Shown: positions 56,512-64,000 of the stretch, piece by piece
Layout of the letters: every line of letters begins with the position of its first letter
Numbering within the stretch: position 1 is the first letter of the stretch
Assembly: GCF_026341515.1 (NCBI RefSeq)
Contig: NZ_JAPEOK010000001.1
Location: 1,302,001 to 1,366,000 of the forward strand
DNA: 64,000 bases
Direction: 5' to 3'
Source of the DNA: Streptomyces sp. NBC_00878
GTDB lineage: Bacteria; Actinomycetota; Actinomycetes; Streptomycetales; Streptomycetaceae
Translations under genes and position numbers: made by a program
Notes under the pieces: model-generated
What the model was told of the DNA's origin: nothing
The model's input: the letters and a program-made list of their open reading frames with translations, nothing else
The model's database searches: none

Positions 56512-57213
56512 ATGACCGAGCCACGCACCTTCACGGAGCAGGACCCGATCCGCGTCTTCCTGCTGGACGACCATGAGGTCGTACGACGCGGTCTGTCCGA
56601 CCTCCTGGACGCCGAACCGGACATCTCGGTGGTCGGCGACGCCGAGAACGTCGAGCACGCGCTCGCCCGTGGCCCCGCCCTGCGCCCGGACGTCGCCGTC
56701 CTCGACGTACGCCTGCCGGACGGCGACGGGATCACCGTCTGCCGTGAGCTGCGCAGCCAGATGCCGGAGCTGGCCGTTCTCATGCTGACCTCGTTCGACG
56801 ACGAGGACGCCCTGCTCGACGCGATCATGGCGGGGGCGTCGGGCTACGTACTCAAACAGATCAAGGGCTCCGACCTGATCTCGGCCGTACGCACCGTCGC
56901 GTCGGGCCAGTCCATGCTCGACCCGGCGACGACCGCACGGCTCATGCGCTCCCTGCGGGCGGACCCCGCCGACACCCCGGCCATGGCCCCCGAACTGGCC
57001 GGCCTGTCGCCCCGCGAGCGGGACATCCTCGCGCTCATCGGCGACGGACTCACCAACCGCGAGATCGGCAAGAGGCTCTACCTCTCGGAGAAGACCGTCA
57101 AGAACCACATCTCCCGGCTGCTGGCCAAGCTGGGCGTCCAGCGTCGGGTCCAGGCCGCGGTCCTCGCCTCCCAGCTCGAACAGCCCGAGTCCGGTGAGCG
57201 TCCCGCGAGGTGA
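56512..57213 (+). CDS. devR: DevR/DosR (OsdR)-type response regulator, NarL family
   Basis: A 233-aa response regulator. Receiver domain (about 13-130) with phospho-Asp 65 in VAVLDVRLPDGDG and Lys in GASGYVLKQIKG; LuxR-type HTH (about 163-225, LSPRERDILALIGDGLTNRE, LSEKTVKNHISRLLAKLG). The similarity to mycobacterial DosR is striking (DHEVVRRGL, RPDVAVLDVRLPDG, IMAGASGYV, EKTVKN.SRLLAKLG). The S. coelicolor equivalent is OsdR. Predicted to bind the palindromes found across this window. The ATG at 56512 has AGGGGG upstream. The kinase partner is encoded at 58329-60062. Confidence 0.93.
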   Translation: MTEPRTFTEQDPIRVFLLDDHEVVRRGLSDLLDAEPDISVVGDAENVEHALARGPALRPDVAVLDVRLPDGDGITVCRELRSQMPELAVLMLTSFDDEDALLDAIMAGASGYVLKQIKGSDLISAVRTVASGQSMLDPATTARLMRSLRADPADTPAMAPELAGLSPRERDILALIGDGLTNREIGKRLYLSEKTVKNHISRLLAKLGVQRRVQAAVLASQLEQPESGERPAR

Positions 57214-57243
57214 CGGACATCCGGGCCGTCCGGCGCCGCAGTG

Positions 57244-57259
57244 GGGGCCGTACGGCCCC
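57244..57259. promoter_or_regulatory. Regulon box GGGGCCGTACGGCCCC (perfect palindrome)
   Basis: The only fully symmetric 16-bp copy, about 90 bp before the nitroreductase start. It is the best single representative of the consensus. Confidence 0.75.
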
Positions 57260-57347
57260 TCCTCCCGCCTCTTCCGGTAACCGCACGCTGGGAACGTTGC
57301 CGAGAAGCCCCGCCGACCCGTCGGCTCAGGGCGGTGAGGAGTTCCCC

Positions 57348-58343
57348 ATGAGGTCTGCGACTCTCGACGTCCCGACGCTGGAGAAGCTCGTCTCCGCCGC
57401 CGTGGCCGCCCCCTCGATCCACAACACCCAGCCCTGGCGCTTCCGCCTCGACCCGGACACCGTCACCCTGGAGATCCGCGCCGCCGCGGACCGCGGCCTG
57501 CGCCACATCGACCCGACCGGACGTGCTCTGCACCTCTCCGTCGGATGCGCGCTCCTCAATCTGCGGGTGGCGGTGGCGCACTTCGGCTGGGAACCGGTGA
57601 CCCGCCTGCTGCCCCGGCCCGACGAGCCGGACCTGCTCGCCACCGTACGCCTCGGCGGCACCGCCAGAAGCGCCTCTTCGCCACGCTTGTACGACGCCCT
57701 GTGGCGCCGCCACAGCAGCCGCTTCCCCTTCTCCGAGCGGCCGGTGCCCGCTGTCGTCCTCACCGAACTCACCGAGGCCGCTCACAGTGAAGGCGCACTG
57801 CTGAGCCGTCCCGCGCCGCGCGAGACCGACCGCCTTCTGCAGCTGACCGCGGAAGCGGAGCACCGCAACACCGCCAACGTCGACCGGGCCGCGGAGAGCC
57901 GCCGTTGGACACACGAACCGAACCACGAAGCCCTTGGGATGCCGCCCGAGACACTGGGACCGCAGGACTTCCGGGAACAGATCCCGATGCGGGACTTCGG
58001 CGCCCACCGGCATCCGGCCGGGCTGGCCGCCCGCCCCTTCGAGAAACGGCCGACGATCGCCGTACTGTCCACCGCGCACGACCGGCGGACCGACTGGCTG
58101 CGCGTCGGCCAGGCACTCGAACGCGTCCTGCTCGTAGCCACCGCCCACGGCATACGGGCGTCACTGCTGCACCAGGCCCTGGAATGGCCCGACCTGCGCG
58201 AACAGCTCGTACCTCTGCCGAGCGACCGGCGGGATCACGCGCAGATGGTGATCCGCCTGGGGTACGGCCCGCCGGGGCCCTCCTCTCCGCGTCGAGCAGC
58301 TCCGCAGACACTCGTCGACGGGACTCCCTCAGTTCCCGGCTGA
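57348..58343 (+). CDS. Acg-type nitroreductase-fold protein
   Basis: A 331-aa double nitroreductase-like protein: EKLVSAAVAAPSIHNTQPWRFR is the FMN-site N-terminal motif, followed by AADRGLRHIDPTGRALHLSVG and LWRRHSSRFPFSERPVP; the C-terminal half has RVGQALERVLLVATAHGIRASLL. Length and motifs match the Acg/Rv2032 family of the mycobacterial DosR regulon, which bind FMN but seem to lack normal nitroreductase activity (from memory). The ATG at 57348 has GTGAGGAG upstream. It lies between devR and the convergent kinase gene, overlapping the latter by 15 bp at the 3' end. Confidence 0.88.
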   Translation: MRSATLDVPTLEKLVSAAVAAPSIHNTQPWRFRLDPDTVTLEIRAAADRGLRHIDPTGRALHLSVGCALLNLRVAVAHFGWEPVTRLLPRPDEPDLLATVRLGGTARSASSPRLYDALWRRHSSRFPFSERPVPAVVLTELTEAAHSEGALLSRPAPRETDRLLQLTAEAEHRNTANVDRAAESRRWTHEPNHEALGMPPETLGPQDFREQIPMRDFGAHRHPAGLAARPFEKRPTIAVLSTAHDRRTDWLRVGQALERVLLVATAHGIRASLLHQALEWPDLREQLVPLPSDRRDHAQMVIRLGYGPPGPSSPRRAAPQTLVDGTPSVPG

Positions 58344-60062
58344 GCCCGTCGGCACGCGCCACACCAGCTGCGTGCCACCACCGTCCGGCCGTTCACCGAA
58401 CGTCAGCGCACCCCCGAGCGCGCGGGCCCGGTCCTCGATGTTCTTCAGCCCACTGCGCGCGACCCCGTCGGGCACTCCGCAGCCGTCGTCCGTCACCGTC
58501 AGCGCCAGCTCTCCCCCGGCGCACCGCAGATGGACGTCCACCGAACGCGCGCCCGAATGCCGGACCGCGTTGCTGAGCGCCTCACCCAGCACGGCGAGCG
58601 CGTGGTCTGCGACATCGCCGGGGACATCGGTGTCGACGAGCCCCTCGATCCGCAACGCGGGAGTGAAGCCGAACGAGTTGGCGGAGGACTTCACCGCCTC
58701 GGACACCCGGCCGCGCAGACCGCTGTCCTCCTTGGCCCCTCCCCCGTGCGTACGCAGCCCGAAGATCGTAGAACGGATGATCTTGATGGTGTCGTCGAGG
58801 TCGTCGACGGTCCGCGACAGCCGTTCCGTGCCCTCGGGGTGGTCCATGAACCGCTGGGCGCTCTGCAGGGTCATGCCGGCCGCGAAGAGCCGCTGGATCG
58901 CCAGGTCGTGCAGATCGCGCGCGATCCGGTCGCGGTCCTGGAGCAGCGCGATCTGCTCCGCGTCCCGGCGCCGCTCGGCCAGCTCCAGCGCCAGCGCCGC
59001 CTGGCCCGCGAAGCCGAGCAACGGCCCGGTGTCGTCGTCCGGGAACGGCGTGCGGCCCGCCAGACGTCCCAGCAGCAACACTCCGCGCGCCTTTCCGCCC
59101 GCACCGAGTGGTACCGCGACCACGGGACCGAGACCCGCCCAGTGCGACTCCCGCTCACCGGTGCGGGCGTCCTGCTCGATGTCGGCACTGACCATCGGCT
59201 CCGCCGTGGTGAGTGCGGCCGCGACGAACCCCTCCTGGGCCGGGAGGACCAGCCCGCTGCGCCGTTCCGCGTCCGCCCCGACCGCGAGCATCGGCCGCAT
59301 TTCATCCGCTCCGGACACGTATTCCGCGATCATCCCGACATCGGCCGAGGCGATCTCCAGGGCCTGCCCGACGATCAGTTCCAGCACCTCGGCACTGGGA
59401 GCGCCCGACAGCAACGTGCTCGTGACCTCCCCACTGGCCCGCATCCAGCGCTCACGCAGCCGGGTCTCCTCGTACAACCGGGCGTTCTCGATCGCCACGC
59501 CGGCCGCCACCGCGAGGGTGGAGAGCACCGCCTCGTCCTCGGCGTCGAACTCCGCCGCACCGCGCTTCTCGGTGAGGTAGATGTTCCCGAACACCCTGTC
59601 GCGCACCCGGATGGGCACGCCCAGGAACGAGTGCATCGGCGGGTGATGCTCCGGGAAGCCGTACGAGGACGGGTGCTCCGACAGCTCCGGCAGCCGTAGG
59701 GGTGCCGGATGCCGGATCAACTCGCCGAGAATGCCGTGACCGCTGGGCAGATCACCGATCTGCGCGCGCTGTTCGTCGCGCATGCCCACCGTCAGGAACT
59801 CCGACAGCCGGCTGTCGTCGCCAATCACGCCCAGCGCTCCGTACTCGGCATCCACCAGCACCACGGCGGCCTCGACAATGCGCCGCAGTACCTGAGGCAG
59901 ATCCAGCTCCCGCCCGACCGACAGCACTGCCTCCAGCAGACTGTGCACCCGGTCCTGCGTCCCACGCGCCGCGTCGATCCGCGACTGCAGCTCGTCCAGC
60001 AGCTCATCCAGCCGCAACTTGGGCAGATGCTGCTCCGAACCCCCGCGCACTTCGCCGCTCAT
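58329..60062 (-). CDS. devS: DevS/DosS (OsdK)-type GAF sensor histidine kinase
   Basis: A 577-aa kinase with GAF-A (about 57-195), GAF-B (about 220-365), HisKA_3 with phospho-His 385 in DRDRIARDLHDLAIQRLF, and HATPase_c (about 480-575, GEALSNAVRHSG, DDGCGVPDG, SGLKNIEDRARALGG). GAF-A has the PSSYGFPEHHPPMHSFLGVP segment, which closely resembles the haem-pocket region of DosS/DosT, so it may sense O2, NO or CO through haem (inference). No membrane segment. The ATG at 60062 follows GGAGGAAATT. It is convergent with the nitroreductase gene and has only a half box (AGGGCCGA at 60191) upstream. Partner of the DevR at 56512. Confidence 0.92.
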   Translation of the reverse strand: MSGEVRGGSEQHLPKLRLDELLDELQSRIDAARGTQDRVHSLLEAVLSVGRELDLPQVLRRIVEAAVVLVDAEYGALGVIGDDSRLSEFLTVGMRDEQRAQIGDLPSGHGILGELIRHPAPLRLPELSEHPSSYGFPEHHPPMHSFLGVPIRVRDRVFGNIYLTEKRGAAEFDAEDEAVLSTLAVAAGVAIENARLYEETRLRERWMRASGEVTSTLLSGAPSAEVLELIVGQALEIASADVGMIAEYVSGADEMRPMLAVGADAERRSGLVLPAQEGFVAAALTTAEPMVSADIEQDARTGERESHWAGLGPVVAVPLGAGGKARGVLLLGRLAGRTPFPDDDTGPLLGFAGQAALALELAERRRDAEQIALLQDRDRIARDLHDLAIQRLFAAGMTLQSAQRFMDHPEGTERLSRTVDDLDDTIKIIRSTIFGLRTHGGGAKEDSGLRGRVSEAVKSSANSFGFTPALRIEGLVDTDVPGDVADHALAVLGEALSNAVRHSGARSVDVHLRCAGGELALTVTDDGCGVPDGVARSGLKNIEDRARALGGALTFGERPDGGGTQLVWRVPTGSAGN

Positions 60063-60273
60063 AAATTTCCTCCGACCGACCCGCGCAGACAAGGTGCAAC
60101 TCAACCGACAGACCCGTTCTCACCGTACTGGCTGAGGACCCATACGGAGGGCTGCATGCGCAGACAGTTACGTCATGGCCAGAACGTGAGAGGGCCGACC
60201 ATCAGCACGTTTCGTGCTCCCGGGCGCCGCATCCCCGCTCCGCGCAGTCGGTCATCGGCGGCCTCCCGGTCGT

Positions 60274-62679
60274 TCAGTCCTCCGGCAGCAGGAGTGTGCA
60301 GGTCTCCCCCGGTGCGACGGTGACGGCCCGATCGGTCAGGACCACGCGGATCGGCGATTCCTCCGAGTCGGGGACGCCGATCCGCAGCTGTCCGCTGCGC
60401 AGCCGTACGCTGACGCCCCAGTGGCCGCGGTAGCGCAGTGAGAAGCCGTACTCGGACAGCGCCGGAAGCGGCACGGGGTCCAGCCGGAGGGCGTCCTCGC
60501 GGGTCTCCAGCCCGGTCAGGCCGCGTTGCACCAGGTCCAGTGTTCCGGCCATGGCGCCGAGGTGGATCCCTTCGCCGGTCGTGCCGCCCTGGAGGTCGGC
60601 GACATCCTGTTCCAGGGCTTCCTGGCAGTATGTCCACGCCTCGGCCCGTCTGACCCGTGCGAGGACCCAGGCGTGGACGACGCCGCTGAGGGTGGAGCCG
60701 TGGCTGGTGCGCTTGAGGTAGTAGTCGACGGTCCGGCGCCAGACGTCGTCGTCCAGCTCGTACCCGAGGCGGCGGAACAGGTCCCGCAGTTCGGCGGGCG
60801 CGAAGAGGTGGCCGAGCATCAGGACGTCGGCCTGTTTGGAGGCTTGATAGCGGTTGACGGTGTCGCCCTCGGCCTCAAGGATCCGGTCCAGCCGCCGGAT
60901 GCTGTCGTAGCGTGAGCGGTAGGCGTCCCAGTCCAGTTCGGCGAGGTCTGCGTAGCCGTCGAACTGACTGATGATGCCCTGGTGGAACGGCACCAGCAAC
61001 CGCCGGGAGATGTCCTCCCACGTCGGGAGTTCACCGCTGTCCAGCCCGATGCGCTCGAACACCTCCTGCCGACGCCGTGCAGGCAGGCTCCGCACCAGGT
61101 CCAGGGCGCGGCTGAGAACCCAGGCGGCGGTGACATTGGTGTACGCGTTGTCGTCGAGGCCCGGCCGGGCGACGTCCGGGTAGCTGTCGTGGTACTCGTC
61201 GGGCCCGACGACGCCGCGGATACGGTATCGGCCGAGCTCGGGAGCGAACTGCGCGGTGTCCGCCCAGAAGCGGGCGATCTGCAGCAGCATCTCCGCGCCC
61301 TTGGTGTACAGGTACTCGGTGTCGCCGGTTGCTGCGCAGTACTGCCACACGTTGTAGGCGATCGCGGAGCCGACGTGGTGCTGGAGCCGGGAGTTGTCCG
61401 GCAGCCAGCGGCCCGAACGGGGGTTGAGATGCAGCTGCTGGGTCTCCTCACGCCCGTCGCTGCCGCTCTGCCATGGATACATGGCCCCGGCCCTGCCCGC
61501 CGCGCCGGCCGCGCGGCAAGCCTGCGGCAGGCGCCGGTGACGGTAGTTCAGCAGCGCCCGCGACACCTCCGGGAAGTGCAGGTTCAGATACGGCAGCACG
61601 AACAGCTCGTCCCAGAAGACGTGGCCCCGGTATGCCTCGCCGTGCAGCCCGCGCGCAGGTACGCCCACGTCCAGCTCCGTGGTGTGCGGCGACAGCGTCT
61701 GCAGCACGTGGAACAGATGCAGACGCAGGACACGGCCCGCTTCCCCGGGCACCTGGACGTCCGCACGCCGCCACAGCCGCGCCCACGCCGCGACGTGGGA
61801 GTCCAGCAACGCCGGAAACCCGGGCGCCGCGGTCACCCGGTCGAGCGCCGCGCCGAGCGGGTCGCTGATCGCCAGGTCACGTGAGGTGTGCAGGGCCACG
61901 GTCTTCTCCACACCGGCGGGGCTGCCCGGAGCGATCGGCAGCAGCAACCGGTGCACGGCACGGCGGCGAGACGGACGAAGCCCGGATGCCGTCGGCGGCT
62001 GTCCGACGGCGACCGTGCGGGCCGCCATGCCGACGCCGATGTCGGAGGTGCTGGTGCGGCACCGCAGCCACGTCGTGTCGGCGCCCGCCGTCCCGGTCCG
62101 CACATGAGCGAGGTGGTTCCGGTTGAGAGACCGGTAGCGGTGCACGTTGCTGTTGGTCACATCGCCGTCGATGGCGGACTCGACCTCGATCTCTCCCGAC
62201 CACTCGTCGGCGGTGAAGACGGTCCGCAGCGCGGCCAGGTGAGGATCTGTCATGTGCACCAGACGGGTCTGCTCCACGCTCAGCACCCCCGCCTTGTCGT
62301 CCCGGAACCGGAACGTGCGCATCAGCGTGGCGCGGCGCAGGTCCAGAGTGTGCCGGTGGTCGAACGACTGCCGTGTGTCGGGAGAGAACCACTGGCCCAC
62401 CGATCCGTCGGCGGAGCGGAGGCGGAACCGCAGGGGCAGCCAGTTCGGGAGGTTCACCAGGTCCTCGTTCACCACCCGCCGTCCCGCCACGGTCGACTCC
62501 AGGCGGTTGTAGACCCCGGCCGCGTATGTGGCCGGGTAGTGGACCAGGCCCGCCCTGCACTCGGGCATCGCGCCGCGGGTGGCGAAGTAGCCGTTACCAA
62601 GCGTGCACAACGATTCGCGCAACCGCTCGGCAGCGGGGTCGCACCCCTCGTACTCCCACTCCCAGGTCCACTCCGACAT
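60274..62679 (-). CDS. GH65 family disaccharide phosphorylase/hydrolase, copy 2
   Basis: An 801-aa paralogue of 6198-8579 with the same landmarks: ESLCTLGNGYFATRGAMPEC, GHVFWDELFVLPYLNLHFPE, the acid Glu about residue 495 in GVVGPDEYHD, and RTSHGSTLSGVVHAWVLA. It is not followed by a mutase gene; it may share the mutase at 8576-9352. The USP gene upstream (62755-63630) is the paralogue of the USP beside copy 1, so the whole block looks duplicated. ATG at 62679 with GGGGGTGAGG upstream. The gap 60063-60273 holds no gene. Confidence 0.85.
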   Translation of the reverse strand: MSEWTWEWEYEGCDPAAERLRESLCTLGNGYFATRGAMPECRAGLVHYPATYAAGVYNRLESTVAGRRVVNEDLVNLPNWLPLRFRLRSADGSVGQWFSPDTRQSFDHRHTLDLRRATLMRTFRFRDDKAGVLSVEQTRLVHMTDPHLAALRTVFTADEWSGEIEVESAIDGDVTNSNVHRYRSLNRNHLAHVRTGTAGADTTWLRCRTSTSDIGVGMAARTVAVGQPPTASGLRPSRRRAVHRLLLPIAPGSPAGVEKTVALHTSRDLAISDPLGAALDRVTAAPGFPALLDSHVAAWARLWRRADVQVPGEAGRVLRLHLFHVLQTLSPHTTELDVGVPARGLHGEAYRGHVFWDELFVLPYLNLHFPEVSRALLNYRHRRLPQACRAAGAAGRAGAMYPWQSGSDGREETQQLHLNPRSGRWLPDNSRLQHHVGSAIAYNVWQYCAATGDTEYLYTKGAEMLLQIARFWADTAQFAPELGRYRIRGVVGPDEYHDSYPDVARPGLDDNAYTNVTAAWVLSRALDLVRSLPARRRQEVFERIGLDSGELPTWEDISRRLLVPFHQGIISQFDGYADLAELDWDAYRSRYDSIRRLDRILEAEGDTVNRYQASKQADVLMLGHLFAPAELRDLFRRLGYELDDDVWRRTVDYYLKRTSHGSTLSGVVHAWVLARVRRAEAWTYCQEALEQDVADLQGGTTGEGIHLGAMAGTLDLVQRGLTGLETREDALRLDPVPLPALSEYGFSLRYRGHWGVSVRLRSGQLRIGVPDSEESPIRVVLTDRAVTVAPGETCTLLLPED

Positions 62680-62754
62680 CCGCCGTCCTCACCCCCTCCT
62701 TCACGGGGCCCTCTCCTCCACGAAATACGCAGGAGCGCCGCCCTCGACCAGGGT

Positions 62755-63630
62755 TCAGGCTCGCAGCGGGACGACGGCCACCGGACACCGCGCGTGATGC
62801 AGCAGGGTGTGGGCGACCCTGCCGAGCTGCAGACCGAAGTGGCCGTGCCGCCTCAGCGCACCGACGACCACCAGGTCGGCGTCGGCCGATGCGTCCAGGA
62901 GAACCTTGCGCGCGGAGCCCTCGACCGACTGGCGGTGTACGTTCACCCCGGGGTGAACCCGTACGGCGTCGCGCAGAGCGTCGGTGAGTAGGGCGGAGGC
63001 CCGTTCCTCGTTCACACGGGCGGCGTCGTCCGCGATCAGAGGGTGGTCCACGCGCTCGTGGGCGGGACTGCGCCAGGCCCGCACGGCGTCAAGGGCACAG
63101 CCGCGCGCCTCGGCCTCGTGGAAAGCGAACCGTACGGCAGCCGAGCTCTCGGTGGAGTCTCCGACGCCGACCACGACCCGGCCCGAGGAACCCTGCCGGT
63201 TCTGCTCCCCGCCCCGGACCACAATGACCGGGCAGACCGCCCGGGCGGCCACCGTGAGGCTGACCGACCCCAGCAGCAATCCGCCGATTTCGCCGCGTCC
63301 GCGGGAGCCCGTGACCAGCGCGAAGGATTCATGGCCCGCGTGCAGCAGCACGGACACGGCGTCGTCGGGCAGCACCTCGCTCGACACCTTCAGCTCCGGG
63401 CTGCGGAGCTGGGCGCGCTCCGCGCAGGAAGCGATGATGTGCTCCGCGATGATCTCCTCGGACGGGCGGTCGGTACCGAGGGACGGGCGGACTCCCTCGT
63501 ACCGCTCCCACAGAGAGGCGTAGACGACCCGCAGCGGCAGCCCGTGGCGCGCCGCCTCGTCCGCCGCCCAGTCCACCGCCTGCAGGCTGGAATCCGATCC
63601 GTCGACGCCCACGACCAGCGGGAGCTCCAT
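62755..63630 (-). CDS. Tandem universal stress protein, MELP type, copy 2
   Basis: A 291-aa double UspA protein, same length and start (MELPLVVGVDGSDSS) as 9744-10619; ATP loop GSRGRGEIGGLLLGSVSLTV, second loop VVGALRRHGHFGLQLGRVAH, end CPVAVVPLRA. It precedes the GH65 gene by 75 bp on the same strand, so they may form a unit. The long upstream extension of the frame has no ribosome site and is rejected. The 294-bp region 63631-63924 shows no gene and no good regulon box, only a weak CGGACCGGCCATCGGCC near 63713. Confidence 0.88.
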   Translation of the reverse strand: MELPLVVGVDGSDSSLQAVDWAADEAARHGLPLRVVYASLWERYEGVRPSLGTDRPSEEIIAEHIIASCAERAQLRSPELKVSSEVLPDDAVSVLLHAGHESFALVTGSRGRGEIGGLLLGSVSLTVAARAVCPVIVVRGGEQNRQGSSGRVVVGVGDSTESSAAVRFAFHEAEARGCALDAVRAWRSPAHERVDHPLIADDAARVNEERASALLTDALRDAVRVHPGVNVHRQSVEGSARKVLLDASADADLVVVGALRRHGHFGLQLGRVAHTLLHHARCPVAVVPLRA

Positions 63631-63924
63631 CGTCCCCACCGCCTTTCTGCCCGGCCACCGCGAGAACCTCCTGTGCATACCGTCGCACCGCCCTGGGCTC
63701 CCTGCGACACGCGGACCGGCCATCGGCCGCCGGAGCCTGGCCCGGGTTGCGCCACGCCGCTTTGCGACGATCGTGGAGTCATGCGGCCGGGAGGAGAGCA
63801 GGACGACAGCGCTGGGTGCCACCACTCCGCCGCCATGGCTTTTCGCATCGGGTGCGTGCTGAGACGTCCGTGACCGGACTGGAGTCCGGCTCCACCGCGA
63901 AGTCACGGAGAAGGGACGGCCATC

Positions 63925-64000
63925 GTGGTTGCGAGGACCGGCGTTTTCGGCTCTTTGGCCAAGGAGCATCGCGAGCAGCTCATGTCACTGGCTCGTGAGG
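63925..64000 (+). CDS. Start of a cyclic nucleotide-binding domain protein (cut by window edge)
   Basis: From a GTG at 63925 (AAGGGA 8 nt upstream) the frame reads VVARTGVFGSLAKEHREQLM, matching the N-terminus of the Crp-type protein at 54124 (STFSMLRALPAEHRQRLMR). Only about 25 codons are in the window, so whether it has an HTH domain cannot be seen. Confidence 0.6.
   Translation, partial: MVARTGVFGSLAKEHREQLMSLARE

Overview
The base composition (very high GC), the codon use and the gene families point to an actinomycete, almost certainly a Streptomyces. No rRNA, tRNA, transposase, integrase or CRISPR array is visible. Both ends cut through genes: a GH3 glycosidase at the left and a cyclic-nucleotide-binding protein at the right.

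Layout. (1) 1-3763: a minus-strand sugar-uptake operon (solute-binding lipoprotein, two ABC permeases, GH3 glycosidase), with two identical-type operator palindromes exactly 100 bp apart upstream. (2) 4023-5598: a rifampin monooxygenase (rox) preceded by a perfect 19-bp inverted repeat that matches the rifamycin-associated element. (3) About 6.2-63.6 kb: a large stress and anaerobiosis island. It holds eight tandem-domain universal stress proteins, four CBS-domain proteins (one broken), three pyridoxamine-oxidase-like flavin proteins, Hsp20, two DoxX-type membrane proteins, polyphosphate kinase 2, two GH65 disaccharide phosphorylases with a beta-phosphoglucomutase, GAPDH (plus an internally deleted remnant), pyruvate phosphate dikinase, phosphoketolase, pyruvate formate-lyase and its activase, bifunctional AdhE, two zinc alcohol dehydrogenases, a GNAT/ADP-forming acyl-CoA synthetase, and a complete arginine deiminase operon. 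Near the right end lie a DevR/DosR (OsdR)-type regulator, a GAF-GAF DevS/DosS-type kinase, an Acg-type nitroreductase and an Rv1733c-family membrane protein. These are all relatives of the mycobacterial dormancy (DosR) regulon.

How it works together. Phosphorolysis of disaccharides spares ATP at the entry to glycolysis. GAPDH and PPDK serve lower glycolysis and pyruvate/PEP interconversion. PFL and phosphoketolase make acetyl-CoA and acetyl-phosphate without net NADH production. AdhE and the Zn-ADHs can reoxidise NADH. Arginine deiminase/carbamate kinase, polyphosphate kinase and perhaps the ADP-forming acyl-CoA synthetase could supply nucleoside triphosphates without respiration. USP and CBS proteins would sense ATP/AMP state. 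The most striking feature is a recurring palindrome, consensus GGGGCCGNNCGGCCCC, in the intergenic DNA upstream of most of these operons, often as two copies about 20 bp apart. It also sits upstream of devR itself, so the island reads as one regulon, probably controlled by the encoded DevR/OsdR-DevS/OsdK pair. The island shows internal duplication (GH65...USP at both ends, USP-DoxX twice) and decay (nonsense-mutated CBS gene, mini-GAPDH, a USP tail relic, an SDR relic).
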